Shown here: positions 7,106 through 15,972 of the stretch, in pieces
How positions within the stretch are numbered: the first letter of the stretch is position 1
How the letters are laid out: every line of letters starts with the position of its first letter
NCBI GenBank assembly: GCA_047602055.1
Contig: JASGIG010000001.1
Span: 2,418,001 to 2,482,000 of the forward strand
Source: JAODBQ01 sp047602055
Lineage (GTDB): Bacteria; Actinomycetota; Acidimicrobiia; Acidimicrobiales; Ilumatobacteraceae
Reading direction: 5' to 3'
DNA: 64,000 nucleotides
Made by a program: the position numbers and the translations under genes
Notes under the pieces: model-generated
The model's input: the letters and a program-made list of their open reading frames with translations, nothing else
The model's database searches: none
What the model was told of the DNA's origin: nothing

Positions 7106-9046
7106 ATGAGGTTGAGCGACGATCGTGAACGTTGGGTGGCGCTCGTCGGCGCGGCCCGACGGGGCGAGGCCGATGCGTGGCCGGCGCTCATCGACCGCTT
7201 TGAGGACATCGCGGTCGCCGCGGCCGTGGGGTTGTGCGGCGATCTCGACGAGGCGTCGGACATCGCCCAGGAGGCGTTCGTCCTCGCCGTTCGCCACCTC
7301 GACGCGCTGCAGGACCCCGCCGCGTTTCCGGCCTGGCTGCTGCGGCTGGTTCGCACCGCCACCAACCGCAGGAGTCGCCGTCGCCGACCGGTGACCGTTC
7401 CGCTCGACGCGCTGTCCGACGACCGCGGGCCAGGAGCATCGGTGGACCCCGCCGCCGGGCCCGAGGAGGCCGTGCTCGCCGCCGCCGAGGCCACCGAGGT
7501 GCGCGCTGCGGTCGAGCGCCTGCCCGTGGGGGAGCGGTGCGTGGTCGCGCTGCACCACCTGGCGGGCATGCCGTACGCGGAGGTCGCCGCCTTCCTCGGC
7601 ATCACCGTCCCCGCCGCCAAGAAGCGGGCGTGGTCCGCCCGCACCCGATTGAAGGAGCTGCTGCCCATGGTCGCCGATGCCCTCGCCGCCGCCCGCCCGT
7701 CGGGCTCCGAGTCGTTCCGCGACACGATCCTGCTGTTCCGGGCCCTGCGCACTCGGGACGCCGACGCACTGGAGCGGCTCCTGGCCCGGGACCCGTCGTT
7801 GGCAACCGCCTCCGAGGACTGGTCGCCGGACGAGGGCTTCGAGTCGCGGCTCGGGTTCTCGGAACGCACGACGGCGCTGATCCGCGCCGCCGGCATCGGC
7901 GACGTCCGCCTGGTGCGCCTGCTGGTCGAGGCCGGCGCACCGGTCGCCGACGTGTGCCCGTGCGCCGGCCACGAGAGCGCGCTGTGGGCGGCGGTCAACA
8001 TCGGCGCCACCGACGTCGTCGACTACCTGCTCGACCACGATGCCCCGGTCGACGGCGGGGCGTTCGCCGGCGAGACCACGGCCCTGCACGTCGCCGTGTA
8101 CCGGGGGCGACACGATCTCGTGCGCCGGCTGCTGGCGGCCGGGGCCGATCCGTCGGGGCCGGACGCCCACGGGCGCACTGCCGCGGACTGGGCTGCGCTG
8201 AAGGCTGTCCGCCGGGCCGTCTCGCCCGACGGCGACGTCCTGTGGACCCGCATCCGGGCGATCGACCTGTTCGCACCGCTGCGCTGCGGGGCGCTGGTGC
8301 ACGTCCCGCCGGCCTACGGGCTCGGCGCCGTCGTCACGATGCTGGGCGTGGCCGACGCGCTGGACGCGCGGTGGTGGGTGGTCGGCTTCGAGCACGGGCC
8401 CTACGAGCCGGTGGAACTGGCGCGGGACGCCCACGAGCTCGGCCTCGCGTCGACGGTCGGGCTGGTCGGTCCCGGCGATCCCGGCGACCGCCGCCGGCAG
8501 TTCGCCGGCATCCTGGACCAGCTGGCAGCGACGCCGGGGCGCAAGGTCGTCACGTGCGTCCCGGCACCCGGTCATGAGCACGACGTCACCGTCGGCCTGC
8601 CCGGCCTCGCCGCCGATCCGTCGGTGCTGGCCACCTTCGTGCTGGCGCCGTACACGCCCGAACGTCCTGCGGTTCCCGTCGCCCTTCCCGAGGGCTTCGA
8701 TGCGCGCCTCACCTTCGACCGGGTCCGCGCCCGTGCCCGGCGCCTGCCGGCGATCGATCCGAGTCGCACGAGCGCTCGGGCCTACCCGGACGAGCGCCAC
8801 GAGCGGGTCGCCGACGGGGCACGAGCCGCCCTCGCTGCCTATGCCGCGGTGGACCCCGAGCTCGCGCTCGCCGACCCGTCGACGTTCGACGATCCGGCCG
8901 CGGCCGAGCGGGCGCACGCGCTGATCCGCTACCTGACCCACTCGTTCCGCGTCGTCGAGCTGTTCTCGGCGCGACCTGCGGCCGACACGCCGATCGCCGA
9001 GGTCCTCGATACCGTCGAGGACCTGCTCGGCATGTCAGGCGCGTGA
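7106..9046 (+). CDS. ECF sigma factor fused to ankyrin repeats and an F1-ATPase-like domain
   Basis: 646 aa, about three times a normal ECF sigma factor. Residues 1-90 are sigma region 2 (DEASDIAQEAFVLAVRHLD); residues 120-185 are region 4 (LPVGERCVVALHHLAGMPYA and following helix-turn-helix). Residues 200-370 carry ankyrin-like repeats (ETTALHVAVYRGRHDLVRRL, LLAAGADPSGPDAHGRTA). Residues 375-570 resemble the nucleotide-binding domain of F1-ATPase beta: RAIDLFAPLRCGALVH aligns with the TGIKVIDLLAP region and WWVVGFEHGPYEP with the GVGERTREG region, but the Walker A Lys/Thr are gone (PPAYGLGAVV). No anti-sigma gene is adjacent. The C-terminal part is presumably a built-in sensor or inhibitor. 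Confidence 0.8.
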   Translation: MRLSDDRERWVALVGAARRGEADAWPALIDRFEDIAVAAAVGLCGDLDEASDIAQEAFVLAVRHLDALQDPAAFPAWLLRLVRTATNRRSRRRRPVTVPLDALSDDRGPGASVDPAAGPEEAVLAAAEATEVRAAVERLPVGERCVVALHHLAGMPYAEVAAFLGITVPAAKKRAWSARTRLKELLPMVADALAAARPSGSESFRDTILLFRALRTRDADALERLLARDPSLATASEDWSPDEGFESRLGFSERTTALIRAAGIGDVRLVRLLVEAGAPVADVCPCAGHESALWAAVNIGATDVVDYLLDHDAPVDGGAFAGETTALHVAVYRGRHDLVRRLLAAGADPSGPDAHGRTAADWAALKAVRRAVSPDGDVLWTRIRAIDLFAPLRCGALVHVPPAYGLGAVVTMLGVADALDARWWVVGFEHGPYEPVELARDAHELGLASTVGLVGPGDPGDRRRQFAGILDQLAATPGRKVVTCVPAPGHEHDVTVGLPGLAADPSVLATFVLAPYTPERPAVPVALPEGFDARLTFDRVRARARRLPAIDPSRTSARAYPDERHERVADGARAALAAYAAVDPELALADPSTFDDPAAAERAHALIRYLTHSFRVVELFSARPAADTPIAEVLDTVEDLLGMSGA

Positions 9047-9059
9047 GCGGCCGACGGCG

Positions 9060-9350
9060 TCAGTGCAGGGCGGCGCGGGCTTGGGGGAGGAAGGCGGGGT
9101 CGAGGCGCCAGCCGCGGCCGCGGACCGTCGTCAACGCCCCGGGCCCGAGGAGACGGCGGATCTGGACCAGCACCGAGTCGCAGCGGCGCTCGCTGAGCCC
9201 TTCCAGGCCGGCCAGGCGCGACAGCTCACCGCGGCTGACCACCCTGTGGCTGTTGTCGACGAGGACGGACAGCACGGCCCGCTCCTGCGAGCCGAGGCGA
9301 ACCGTGGGGGGTGAGTTCGCCTGGCTCGAAGCAGGAGCGGGGCCGGCCAT
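9060..9350 (-). CDS. stand-alone OmpR/PhoB-type winged-helix DNA-binding protein
   Basis: 96 aa; only the C-terminal effector domain of an OmpR-family regulator, without a receiver domain. Visible are RLGSQERAVLSVLVDN, a recognition-helix segment (SERRCDSVLVQIRRLL) and the wing TTVRGRGWRL, which is strongly conserved in the family. It is divergent from glnD, and the intergenic region holds an 11-bp-spaced direct repeat (9395-9411) that recurs upstream of amt. It may therefore be an autoregulated nitrogen regulator comparable in role to GlnR; this is inference. No clear Shine-Dalgarno sequence precedes the ATG. Confidence 0.72.
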   Translation of the reverse strand: MAGPAPASSQANSPPTVRLGSQERAVLSVLVDNSHRVVSRGELSRLAGLEGLSERRCDSVLVQIRRLLGPGALTTVRGRGWRLDPAFLPQARAALH

Positions 9351-9394
9351 TGAGGGAAAGCTATGAGCTGGCCGTTTCACGGGTGTTCGGCTCG

Positions 9395-9411
9395 TGTGAA
9401 CGGGCTGTGAA
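9395..9411. promoter_or_regulatory. direct-repeat operator upstream of glnD / winged-helix gene
   Basis: TGTGAACGGGCTGTGAAA: two TGTGAA half-sites exactly 11 bp apart, the spacing typical of OmpR/PhoB-family binding. An outer inverted pair GTTTCAC (about 9374-9380) / GTGAAAC surrounds it. A near-identical element (TGTGAACGGCGTGTGACG) is in front of amt at 14599-14615. It lies 54-70 nt before the glnD ATG and 45-61 nt before the winged-helix ATG. Confidence 0.5.
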
Positions 9412-9464
9412 ACCACGCTCCGGGACTGGGGCCGCCGGCCGGGGCGTCTGCGAGAATCCCGGCG

Positions 9465-11831
9465 ATGGTGGTCGCCAGGCTCGACGGACAGGAGATGCGC
9501 CGCTCGCGCGCCGAGGTCGTCGCCCGTCCGGACCTGTCCGGGCGCAGCCTCGCCCGGCGGCTGGCCCGGCTGACCGACGCATGGTTCGACCGGCTGGCCT
9601 TCGACCTGCCGCAGGGCTGGTCGCTGATGGCCACGGGCGGGTATGCCGGCGGGGCGCTGTGCCCCGGCAGCGACATCGACGTCGTCCTCCTGCACCCGCC
9701 GAAGACCGGCGCCGACGAGGTGCGCAGCGTCGCCGAGGGCATCTGGTACCCGCTGTGGGACGCCGGTGTGAAGCTCAGCCCGGCGGCGCACTCGATCAAG
9801 ACGCTGCTCGCGCTGGCCAACGAGGACCTGGTGACGGCGACGTCGATCCTGCGCGTCCGCCGCCTGGCCGGCAACGCCGATCAGGTCAAGGAGGTCCAGC
9901 GCGCCGCGCTCGACCAGTGGCGGCGGCGCAGCAGCCACTGGCTCCACCAGCTGCACGCGGTCAGCGAGGAGCGGTGGGCGAAGACGGGGGAGATCGCCTC
10001 GCTGCTCGAACCCGACGTCAAGGACGGGATGGGCGGGCTGCGCGACTTCGACGTGCTGCGCTGGGCGCTGGCCACCGATCGCGAGGACGTGCGCGACGCG
10101 CTGGAGAGCCCGATCGACGAGCTTGCCGCGCCCGCCGAGATGCTGCTCACCGTGCGCTGCGAGCTGCACCGCCTGACCGGCCGGAACATGAACGTCCTCT
10201 TGCTGGAGGACCAGGACGCGGTCGCCGAGGCGATGGGCTTCGCCGACGCCGACGTGTTCATGCGCCGCGTCGCCGGCGCCGCCCGCGCCATCGACTGGGC
10301 CAGCGCTCGCTTCTGGCGTCGCGTCGATCGGCTCCTCAGCAGCCGCGGCAAGGGCCACGGCGCCCCGCGCGAGCTGCCCGAGCCGATCGCCGGCGTGCGC
10401 ATCGTCGACGACGAGGTCGACGTCGCCCCGACCGCCGACTTCACCGATCAGTCGCTGGTGTTCCACGTCGCCGCCAGCGCGGCCCGCCTGGGGCTGCCGC
10501 TCAGTCGCCATGCGCTGCTGACGTTGTCGGCCAACGTCACCAACCCGGCCGAGCAGTGGACGGAGCGGACCCGCCGAGCGTTCATCGGCCTGCTCGGCTC
10601 CGGCCGGTGGATGGTGGCCACCGTCGAGGCGCTGGAGCAGTACGACCTGTTCAGCCTGTTCCTGCCGGAGTGGCGTCACGTCCGCAGCCTCCCGCAGCGC
10701 AACGCGTTCCACGTCTACACCGTCGATCGTCACCTGTTGACCACCGTCGCCAACGCCACCGAGCTGGTCCGCGACGTCGCCCGTCCCGACCTGCTGCTGG
10801 TCGGCGCGCTGCTCCACGACATCGGCAAGGGCTACCCGGGCGACCACTCGCTCGTCGGCGTCGACCTCGCCGAGCGGATCCTGCCGCGCATGGGCTTCTC
10901 GTCCGAGGACACGGCGATCGTCGTGTCGCTCGTGGAGCACCACCTGCTGCTGCCGGAGACGGCGACGCGCCGCGACTTGTCCGATCCGCGCACGGCGCTC
11001 AACGTCGCCGAGGCCGTCGAGGACCCCGTGCGCCTGGAGCTGATGCACGCGCTCGTCGAGGCCGACAGCCTGGCGACGGGGCCGTCGGCGTGGTCGTCGT
11101 GGAAGGAGCTGCTCGTCGACGAGCTCGTCGACGCCGTCAACCACTGCTTCCGCGACGAGCCGCCGAAGGAGGCGTCACCGGCCGATCCCCGCGGTCGCCA
11201 CGGCGCGATCGTCGACCAGGTGCGCATCGACGGCCGCCTGCACCTCGAGCACGAACCGGTCGGTGAGCTGCATCTGCTGCGGGTGGCGACGATGGATCAC
11301 CCCGGGCTGTTCGCCCGAGTCGCCGGCACGCTGGCGATGCACGGCATCGAGGTCGCGGGCGCCGACGTGTGGACGAGCCTGGACGGCATCGCCGTGGAGG
11401 AGTTCGTCGTCGTCCCGCGTACGACGCAGACGCCGAACTTCACGAAGATCCACAACGATCTGCTCGACGTGCTCAGCGGGCGCATCGACGTCGAGGGCCG
11501 CATCGAGCAGCGGGTGCGCACCTACCAGCGGGCCTACCGCAAGGCCGTCGCCGCCAGCCCGCCGCGCCTGGAGGTGCTGATCAGCAACGAGGCCAGCGAC
11601 TCGACGACGATGATCGACGTGCGCGCTCCGGACGCCCCGGCGGTGTTGTACCGCGTCTCGTCGGCGCTGGCCCACTGGGGCGCCGACATCCGTTCGGCGA
11701 AGGTCGCCACCCTCGGCCACGAGGTGGTCGACGTCTTCTACGTCCAGCCCGCCGACGGCGCCGGCCAGCTCGACCCCGCCGACCACGACGACCTGCGCGA
11801 GCACGTCAAGCACGCCCTCGCCAGCGCCTGA
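9465..11831 (+). CDS. glnD: bifunctional [protein-PII] nucleotidyltransferase / removing enzyme GlnD
   Basis: 788 aa. An N-terminal nucleotidyltransferase domain has GGYAGGALCPGSDID (the usual GGYxRGxLxPxSDID with Arg replaced by Gly). A central GlnD linker (DVKDGMGGLRDFDVLRWA) is followed by an HD phosphohydrolase domain (LLHDIGKGYPGDHS, VEHHLLL) and two C-terminal ACT domains (from about residue 600 and 700) that sense glutamine. GlnD adds or removes a nucleotide on the T-loop Tyr of PII. Actinobacterial GlnD enzymes often adenylylate rather than uridylylate. Its target glnK and amt lie 1.2 kb away on the other strand. Confidence 0.93.
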   Translation: MVVARLDGQEMRRSRAEVVARPDLSGRSLARRLARLTDAWFDRLAFDLPQGWSLMATGGYAGGALCPGSDIDVVLLHPPKTGADEVRSVAEGIWYPLWDAGVKLSPAAHSIKTLLALANEDLVTATSILRVRRLAGNADQVKEVQRAALDQWRRRSSHWLHQLHAVSEERWAKTGEIASLLEPDVKDGMGGLRDFDVLRWALATDREDVRDALESPIDELAAPAEMLLTVRCELHRLTGRNMNVLLLEDQDAVAEAMGFADADVFMRRVAGAARAIDWASARFWRRVDRLLSSRGKGHGAPRELPEPIAGVRIVDDEVDVAPTADFTDQSLVFHVAASAARLGLPLSRHALLTLSANVTNPAEQWTERTRRAFIGLLGSGRWMVATVEALEQYDLFSLFLPEWRHVRSLPQRNAFHVYTVDRHLLTTVANATELVRDVARPDLLLVGALLHDIGKGYPGDHSLVGVDLAERILPRMGFSSEDTAIVVSLVEHHLLLPETATRRDLSDPRTALNVAEAVEDPVRLELMHALVEADSLATGPSAWSSWKELLVDELVDAVNHCFRDEPPKEASPADPRGRHGAIVDQVRIDGRLHLEHEPVGELHLLRVATMDHPGLFARVAGTLAMHGIEVAGADVWTSLDGIAVEEFVVVPRTTQTPNFTKIHNDLLDVLSGRIDVEGRIEQRVRTYQRAYRKAVAASPPRLEVLISNEASDSTTMIDVRAPDAPAVLYRVSSALAHWGADIRSAKVATLGHEVVDVFYVQPADGAGQLDPADHDDLREHVKHALASA

Positions 11832-11835
11832 GCGC

Positions 11836-12570
11836 TCACAGGATCATCCCGCCGTCGGCGACGAACTCCGAGCCGGTCGAGTAGCTGCTGTCGTCGCTGG
11901 CGAGGAACACGACGAGCTCGGCGATGTCCGTCGCCTGTCCCAGCCGCCGCATCGGGAGGCGCTCCACGAGCGCGTCCCGGACGTCGGCGCTGCCGCCGGT
12001 GAGCGCGTCGAGCATGTCCGTCTCGATCAGCCCGGGGTGCACCGAGTTGACGCGGATCCCGTGCCCGGCCAGTTCGAGCGCGGCGCACTTGGTCATGCCG
12101 CCGATGGCGAACTTCGACGCGCCGTACGAGAAGCCGACGCGGAAGCCGCGCAGGCCGGCGACGGAGGAGATGTTGATGATCGCCCCGGACCGTTGGGCGA
12201 TCATCACCGGTGCGACGGCGCGGATGCCGAGAAACGTGCCGATCTGGTTGACGTCGACGACGTGCCGGTAGGCGGCCTCGTCGGTGTCGAGGAGCCCGGC
12301 CGTGTGGACGATCCCGGCGTTGTTGACCAAGACGTCGACGCGCCCGAACCGTGACGTCGCCTGCTCGACGACGTTCGCCCAGGATCGTTCGTCGGCGACG
12401 TCGTGGGCGACGAACGTGGCACCGAGCTGCCGCGCCGTGGCCGCACCGTCGGGGCGGACGTCGGTGACGACGACCTCGGCGCCCTCGCGCCGGAGCGCCG
12501 CCGCCTCCGCCGCGCCCTGACCGCGGGCGCCGCCCGTGACGATGGCGACCCGTCCGTCCAGCTTGCCCAT
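11836..12570 (-). CDS. short-chain dehydrogenase/reductase (SDR)
   Basis: 244 aa classical SDR. The NAD(P)-binding motif TGGARGQG is at residues 12-19, NNAG near 85, and the catalytic Ser-Tyr-Lys is in ISSVAGL and YGASK. The C-terminus has the usual HPGLIETDM and SEFVADGG. An Asp at the end of beta-2 (VVTDVRPDG) suggests NAD(H) preference. It resembles 3-alpha/20-beta hydroxysteroid dehydrogenase-like SDRs, but the substrate is not deducible. It ends 4 bp from the convergent glnD stop. Confidence 0.88.
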   Translation of the reverse strand: MGKLDGRVAIVTGGARGQGAAEAAALRREGAEVVVTDVRPDGAATARQLGATFVAHDVADERSWANVVEQATSRFGRVDVLVNNAGIVHTAGLLDTDEAAYRHVVDVNQIGTFLGIRAVAPVMIAQRSGAIINISSVAGLRGFRVGFSYGASKFAIGGMTKCAALELAGHGIRVNSVHPGLIETDMLDALTGGSADVRDALVERLPMRRLGQATDIAELVVFLASDDSSYSTGSEFVADGGMIL

Positions 12571-12632
12571 GCCCGGGATGGTGCAACGGGCCGATCCAGG
12601 ACCGGTCCAATCCGGGTCCAACGCCCGAGCGC

Positions 12633-12667
12633 GCGGAGGCCCCCGCCGATCCGACGGGGGCCTCCGC
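12633..12667 (-). terminator. strong GC hairpin downstream of glnK
   Basis: Perfect 13-bp arms GCGGAGGCCCCCG (12633-12645) and CGGGGGCCTCCGC (12655-12667) with a 9-nt loop, starting 9 nt after the glnK stop. No U-tract follows, as is common for hairpin terminators in high-GC actinobacteria. It separates the amt-glnK operon from the co-oriented SDR gene. Confidence 0.7.
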
Positions 12668-12675
12668 ACGCTGAG

Positions 12676-13022
12676 CTACAGGGCGTCGATGTCCATCTCC
12701 CCGGTGCGGACTCGGGTGACGGTGCGCACCGGCGTCGTCCACACCTTGCCGTCACCGATCTTGTCGGTGCGTGCCGCGTCGACGACGACGGTGACGATGC
12801 GGTCGGCCATCTCGGCGGTCACGAGGATGTCGAGGCGCACCTTGGGGACGAAGTCGATGTTGTACTCCGAGCCGCGGAAGTTCTCGGTCTTGCCGCGCTC
12901 GGCGGCCGAAGCCGCGGACCTCGGTGACCGTCAGGCCCTCGACGCCGTTGGCCAGCAGCGCCTCCTTCACCTCCTCCAGCTTGTGCGGCTTGATGATCGC
13001 AGTGACGAGCTTCCAGGCTCAT
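12676..13022 (-). CDS. glnK: nitrogen regulatory protein P-II (two single-base frameshifts)
   Basis: The reading frame must be pieced together. From ATG 13022: MSL, then (after one extra base near 13013) KLVTAIIKPHKLEEVKEA, VRGFGRE, then (after one extra base near 12901-12907) RGKTENFRGSEYNIDFVPKV and the C-terminal signature TDKIGDGKVWTTPV. Corrected length is 114 aa, normal for P-II. The T-loop Tyr (E. coli Tyr51 equivalent, here about residue 53, in GSEY) is present. The ATG overlaps the amt TGA (ATGA). Amt-GlnK pairing is universal: GlnK blocks the ammonium channel and relays nitrogen status. The frameshifts look like sequence errors. Confidence 0.88.
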
Positions 13023-14518
13023 GACAACCCCTGTCCCATGTAGGCCGCCTCCGGGTGGTAGGCGGGCGAGCCGTGCTCGTGGATGTCGATGCCCTCGCGC
13101 TCGCCCTCCTCCGAGATGCGCAGCGTGCCGGTGGCCTTGACGCCGAGCATCAATGCCATGGCGACGACGAACACGATCGCGGCGATGATCAGGTTGCCGC
13201 CGACCTGGGCGACGAGCAGCTTGACGCTGCCCTCACCGGCGCCCCACAGCACGCCCTTCGGCGTCCCGAACTGGCCGGTGGCGAACAGGCCGAGGCTCCA
13301 CGTGCCCCACATCCCGCACAAGCCGTGCACGGCGACGGCACCGATCGGGTCGTCGACGCGCAGCCACTCGATCAGGTCGATGCCGAGCACGACGATCACA
13401 CCGGCGACGGTGCCGATGATCAGCGAGCCCGCCGGGTTGACCCAGTAGCACGGGCAGGTGATGGCGACGAGCCCGCCGAGGAAGCCGTTGACGGTGATGC
13501 CGACGTCCCACTTCTTCAACCGTGGATAGACGAAGAACATCGCCGACAGCCCGCCGGCGGCCGCGGCGAGCGTGGTGTTCGTGGCCACCCGGCCGATGCC
13601 GCCCGAGTCGATCGCCGACAGCGTCGAGCCGGGGTTGAAGCCGTACCAGCCGAACCACAGGATCACGCCGCCGACGGCGGCGATCGTCAGGTCGTGGCCC
13701 GGTGGCAGGCCGCCGCCGTCACGCTTGAACTTCCGCCCGAGGCGCGGGCCGAGCACGATCGCTCCGGCGAGGGCGATCATCCCGCCCATCGTGTGGACGA
13801 CGGTCGAGCCGGCGAAGTCGTGGAGCGTGAACCAGCTCGTCGCGGCGGTGCCGTCCTTGGCGACGGTGCCGAGCCAGCCGCCCGGCCCCCACACCCAGTG
13901 GCCGACGATCGGGTAGATGAACCCGCTCACGCCGATCGAGTAGAGCAGGTCACCGACGAAGCCGGTGCGGCCGACCATCGCCCCCGACGTGATCGTCGAG
14001 CACGTGTCGGCGAACGCGAACTGGAACAGGAAGAAGGCCATGAACGACACGCCGGTCGCGCCGGTGAGCGAGTAGGTGGCCGGCGCCCCGTTCAGGAAGA
14101 AGAACTCGTGGCCGATGAACCCGTTGCCGCGCCCGAACATGAACGCGAAACCCCACGCCCAGAACAGGATGGCGCACAGGCACGTGTCGACGATGCACTC
14201 GACGAGGATGTTGATCACCTCTCGGGTGCGGGCGAAGCCGGCCTCCAGCATCATGAACCCGGCCTGCATGAAGAACACCAGGAACGCGGTGACGAGCACC
14301 CATGTCGTGTTCGTCGCGCTGACCACCTGGTCGATGGTCTCGTCGGCCTGGGGTGACAGCCCGGCGGCGTGGGCAGCGTGGGCGACGATCCACGGTCCCA
14401 GCGACTTGATCGCCAGGAACGCCAGCGCCAGCCCCAGCAGCTTGCCGCCGAGGAACGTCACGAAGAACTTCTGCCTGCTTCGGTCGCTGAGCCTCGATCT
14501 CAGGGTCAGTGTGTTCAC
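13019..14518 (-). CDS. amt: ammonium transporter Amt
   Basis: 499 aa membrane protein with about 11-12 helices. Conserved segments include FMQAGFMMLEAGFARTRE, FAFADTCSTITSGAM and the twin pore histidines in LHDFAGSTVVH and AVHGLCGMWG. It carries a longer N-terminal helix region and a hydrophilic C-tail. The start is GTG with a good Shine-Dalgarno sequence (AGGAG, 5 nt upstream); the stop overlaps glnK. It imports ammonium under nitrogen limitation and is regulated by GlnK. The upstream intergenic region holds the TGTGAA direct repeat (14599-14615). Confidence 0.95.
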   Translation of the reverse strand: MNTLTLRSRLSDRSRQKFFVTFLGGKLLGLALAFLAIKSLGPWIVAHAAHAAGLSPQADETIDQVVSATNTTWVLVTAFLVFFMQAGFMMLEAGFARTREVINILVECIVDTCLCAILFWAWGFAFMFGRGNGFIGHEFFFLNGAPATYSLTGATGVSFMAFFLFQFAFADTCSTITSGAMVGRTGFVGDLLYSIGVSGFIYPIVGHWVWGPGGWLGTVAKDGTAATSWFTLHDFAGSTVVHTMGGMIALAGAIVLGPRLGRKFKRDGGGLPPGHDLTIAAVGGVILWFGWYGFNPGSTLSAIDSGGIGRVATNTTLAAAAGGLSAMFFVYPRLKKWDVGITVNGFLGGLVAITCPCYWVNPAGSLIIGTVAGVIVVLGIDLIEWLRVDDPIGAVAVHGLCGMWGTWSLGLFATGQFGTPKGVLWGAGEGSVKLLVAQVGGNLIIAAIVFVVAMALMLGVKATGTLRISEEGEREGIDIHEHGSPAYHPEAAYMGQGLS

Positions 14519-14598
14519 AGATCTCCTCTCAAGAGCGAAGCCACAACCGGCTTCGACGGGGACCGTAAACAGGGGCGGTTTCCGTGACGTCTCGGAAA

Positions 14599-14615
14599 TG
14601 TGAACGGCGTGTGAC
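14599..14615. promoter_or_regulatory. direct-repeat operator upstream of amt
   Basis: TGTGAACGGCGTGTGACG: TGTGAA and TGTGAC half-sites 11 bp apart, matching the glnD-upstream element at 9395-9411 in the first nine bases and in spacing. Just beside it is the inverted repeat TTTCCG-N8-CGGAAA (14579-14598). It lies 81-97 nt upstream of the amt GTG, and could also serve the divergent acyl-CoA dehydrogenase gene. Confidence 0.5.
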
Positions 14616-14664
14616 GCAGCAGGCGGTCTGGACTGGGACTTGACCGGCGGGTCAAGATGTACGC

Positions 14665-15898
14665 ATGGAGCTGACCTACGACGCCGAGGCCGAGGCCTTC
14701 CGCACCGAGATCCGTGGCTGGCTGGAGGCCAACCTGCCCGACGGCTGGGGGGCCGACGACTTCGAGATGACGCCGCAGGAGCGTGCCACGTTCAACGAGG
14801 CGTGGCCGCAGAAGCTGTTCGAGGGTGGCTGGATCTGCGCCACCTGGCCGAAGGAGTACGGCGGCAAGGGCCTGTCGACGATGCAGGGCGTCGTCCTCGC
14901 CGAGGAGTTCGCCCGCCTCAAGGCGCCGCTGCGCGCCGACTTCTTCGGCGACACGCTCGTCGGCCCGACGATCCTGCAGTGGGGGACCGAGGAGCAGAAG
15001 AAGGAGTTCCTGCCGCGCATCCTCAACGGCACGATGCGCTGGTGCCAGGGCTTCAGCGAGCCGAACAGCGGCTCCGACCTCGCCTCGCTGAAGACCCAGG
15101 CGCTGCTCGACGGCGACGAGTGGGTGATCAACGGCCAGAAGGTGTGGACCACCGGCGGCCACCACGCCGACTACTGCTTCCTGTTCGACCCGCACCGACC
15201 CGGACGCGCCCAAGCACAAGGGCATCTCCTACCTGCTCGTGCCGATGCACCAGCCCGGCATCGAGGTCCGCGGCATCGTCCAACCCGACGGCACCGCCGA
15301 GTTCTGCGAGGTCTTCTTCGACGACGCCCGCTGCCCGAAGGACAACGTCGTCGGCGGCGTCAACAACGGCTGGAAGGTGGCCAACTCGACCCTGGCGTTC
15401 GAGCGTGGCATGAGCGCGACGACGGGTTACCGGCGCTTCGAGGAGGAGTGGAAGCTGATGGTTGCAGCGGCGCGCGAGCACGGCGTGCTCGACGAGCCGG
15501 AGATCCGCCAAGGCCTCGCCGCGTACTACACGAAGGTCCAGATCCTGCGCACCAACGGCCTGCGCTCGCTGTCGACGACGCTGATGAACAAGAAGGACCC
15601 GAGTATCGGTGCGCTCGGCGCGCTGAACAAGATGTTCTGGAGCGAGATGCACAAGGCGGCGATGGAGCTGGCCCTGGACATCTACGGCGCCGACTCGATG
15701 CTGATCGACAGCGGCCCGGCATCCGGCTCGTGGCCCGGCGCGGCGCGCGACAGGCGCCGCGACGGCTATCCGGTGAGCCCGATGATGAGCTCGTTCTTCT
15801 TCAGCCGCAGCGAGACGATCTGGGGTGGCACCAGCCAGATCCAGCGCAACATCGTCGGCGAGCGGGTGCTGGGGCTCCCCAAGGAGCCCCAGGTCTGA
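14665..15898 (+). CDS. acyl-CoA dehydrogenase (one frameshift)
   Basis: Corrected length 410 aa. Conserved parts: N-terminal helical domain, WPKEYGGKGLS, the FAD/substrate segment CQGFSEPNSGSDLASLKT, KVWTTGGHHADY, then KHKGISYLLVPM and the C-terminal FFFSRSETIWGGTSQIQRN. The catalytic Glu is likely in the FERGMSATTGY or C-terminal region of this long-chain-like ACAD subfamily. The frame breaks at the CCC run 15189-15191: removing one C restores LFD-RTDPDAPKHKG. It oxidises an acyl-CoA at C2-C3; no partner ETF gene is in the window. Confidence 0.9.
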
Positions 15899-15972
15899 GC
15901 TCGCCACCGATGCAGGGCGGCGAGCACGGTAGGCGCAGGGAGCAGCTCGGCTGCGACCGGAGCTCGAACAGC
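15899..15972 (-). repeat. junction repeat family A, copy A1
   Basis: Read on the minus strand it starts right after the DUF169 stop (TGA, then ctgttcgagctccggtcgca) and continues with the family core GAGCTGCTCCCTGCGCC and GTGCTCGCCGCC, ending in catcggtg. It includes the small hairpin GCAGC-CGA-GCTGC. It fills the gap between two convergent genes. Confidence 0.7.
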
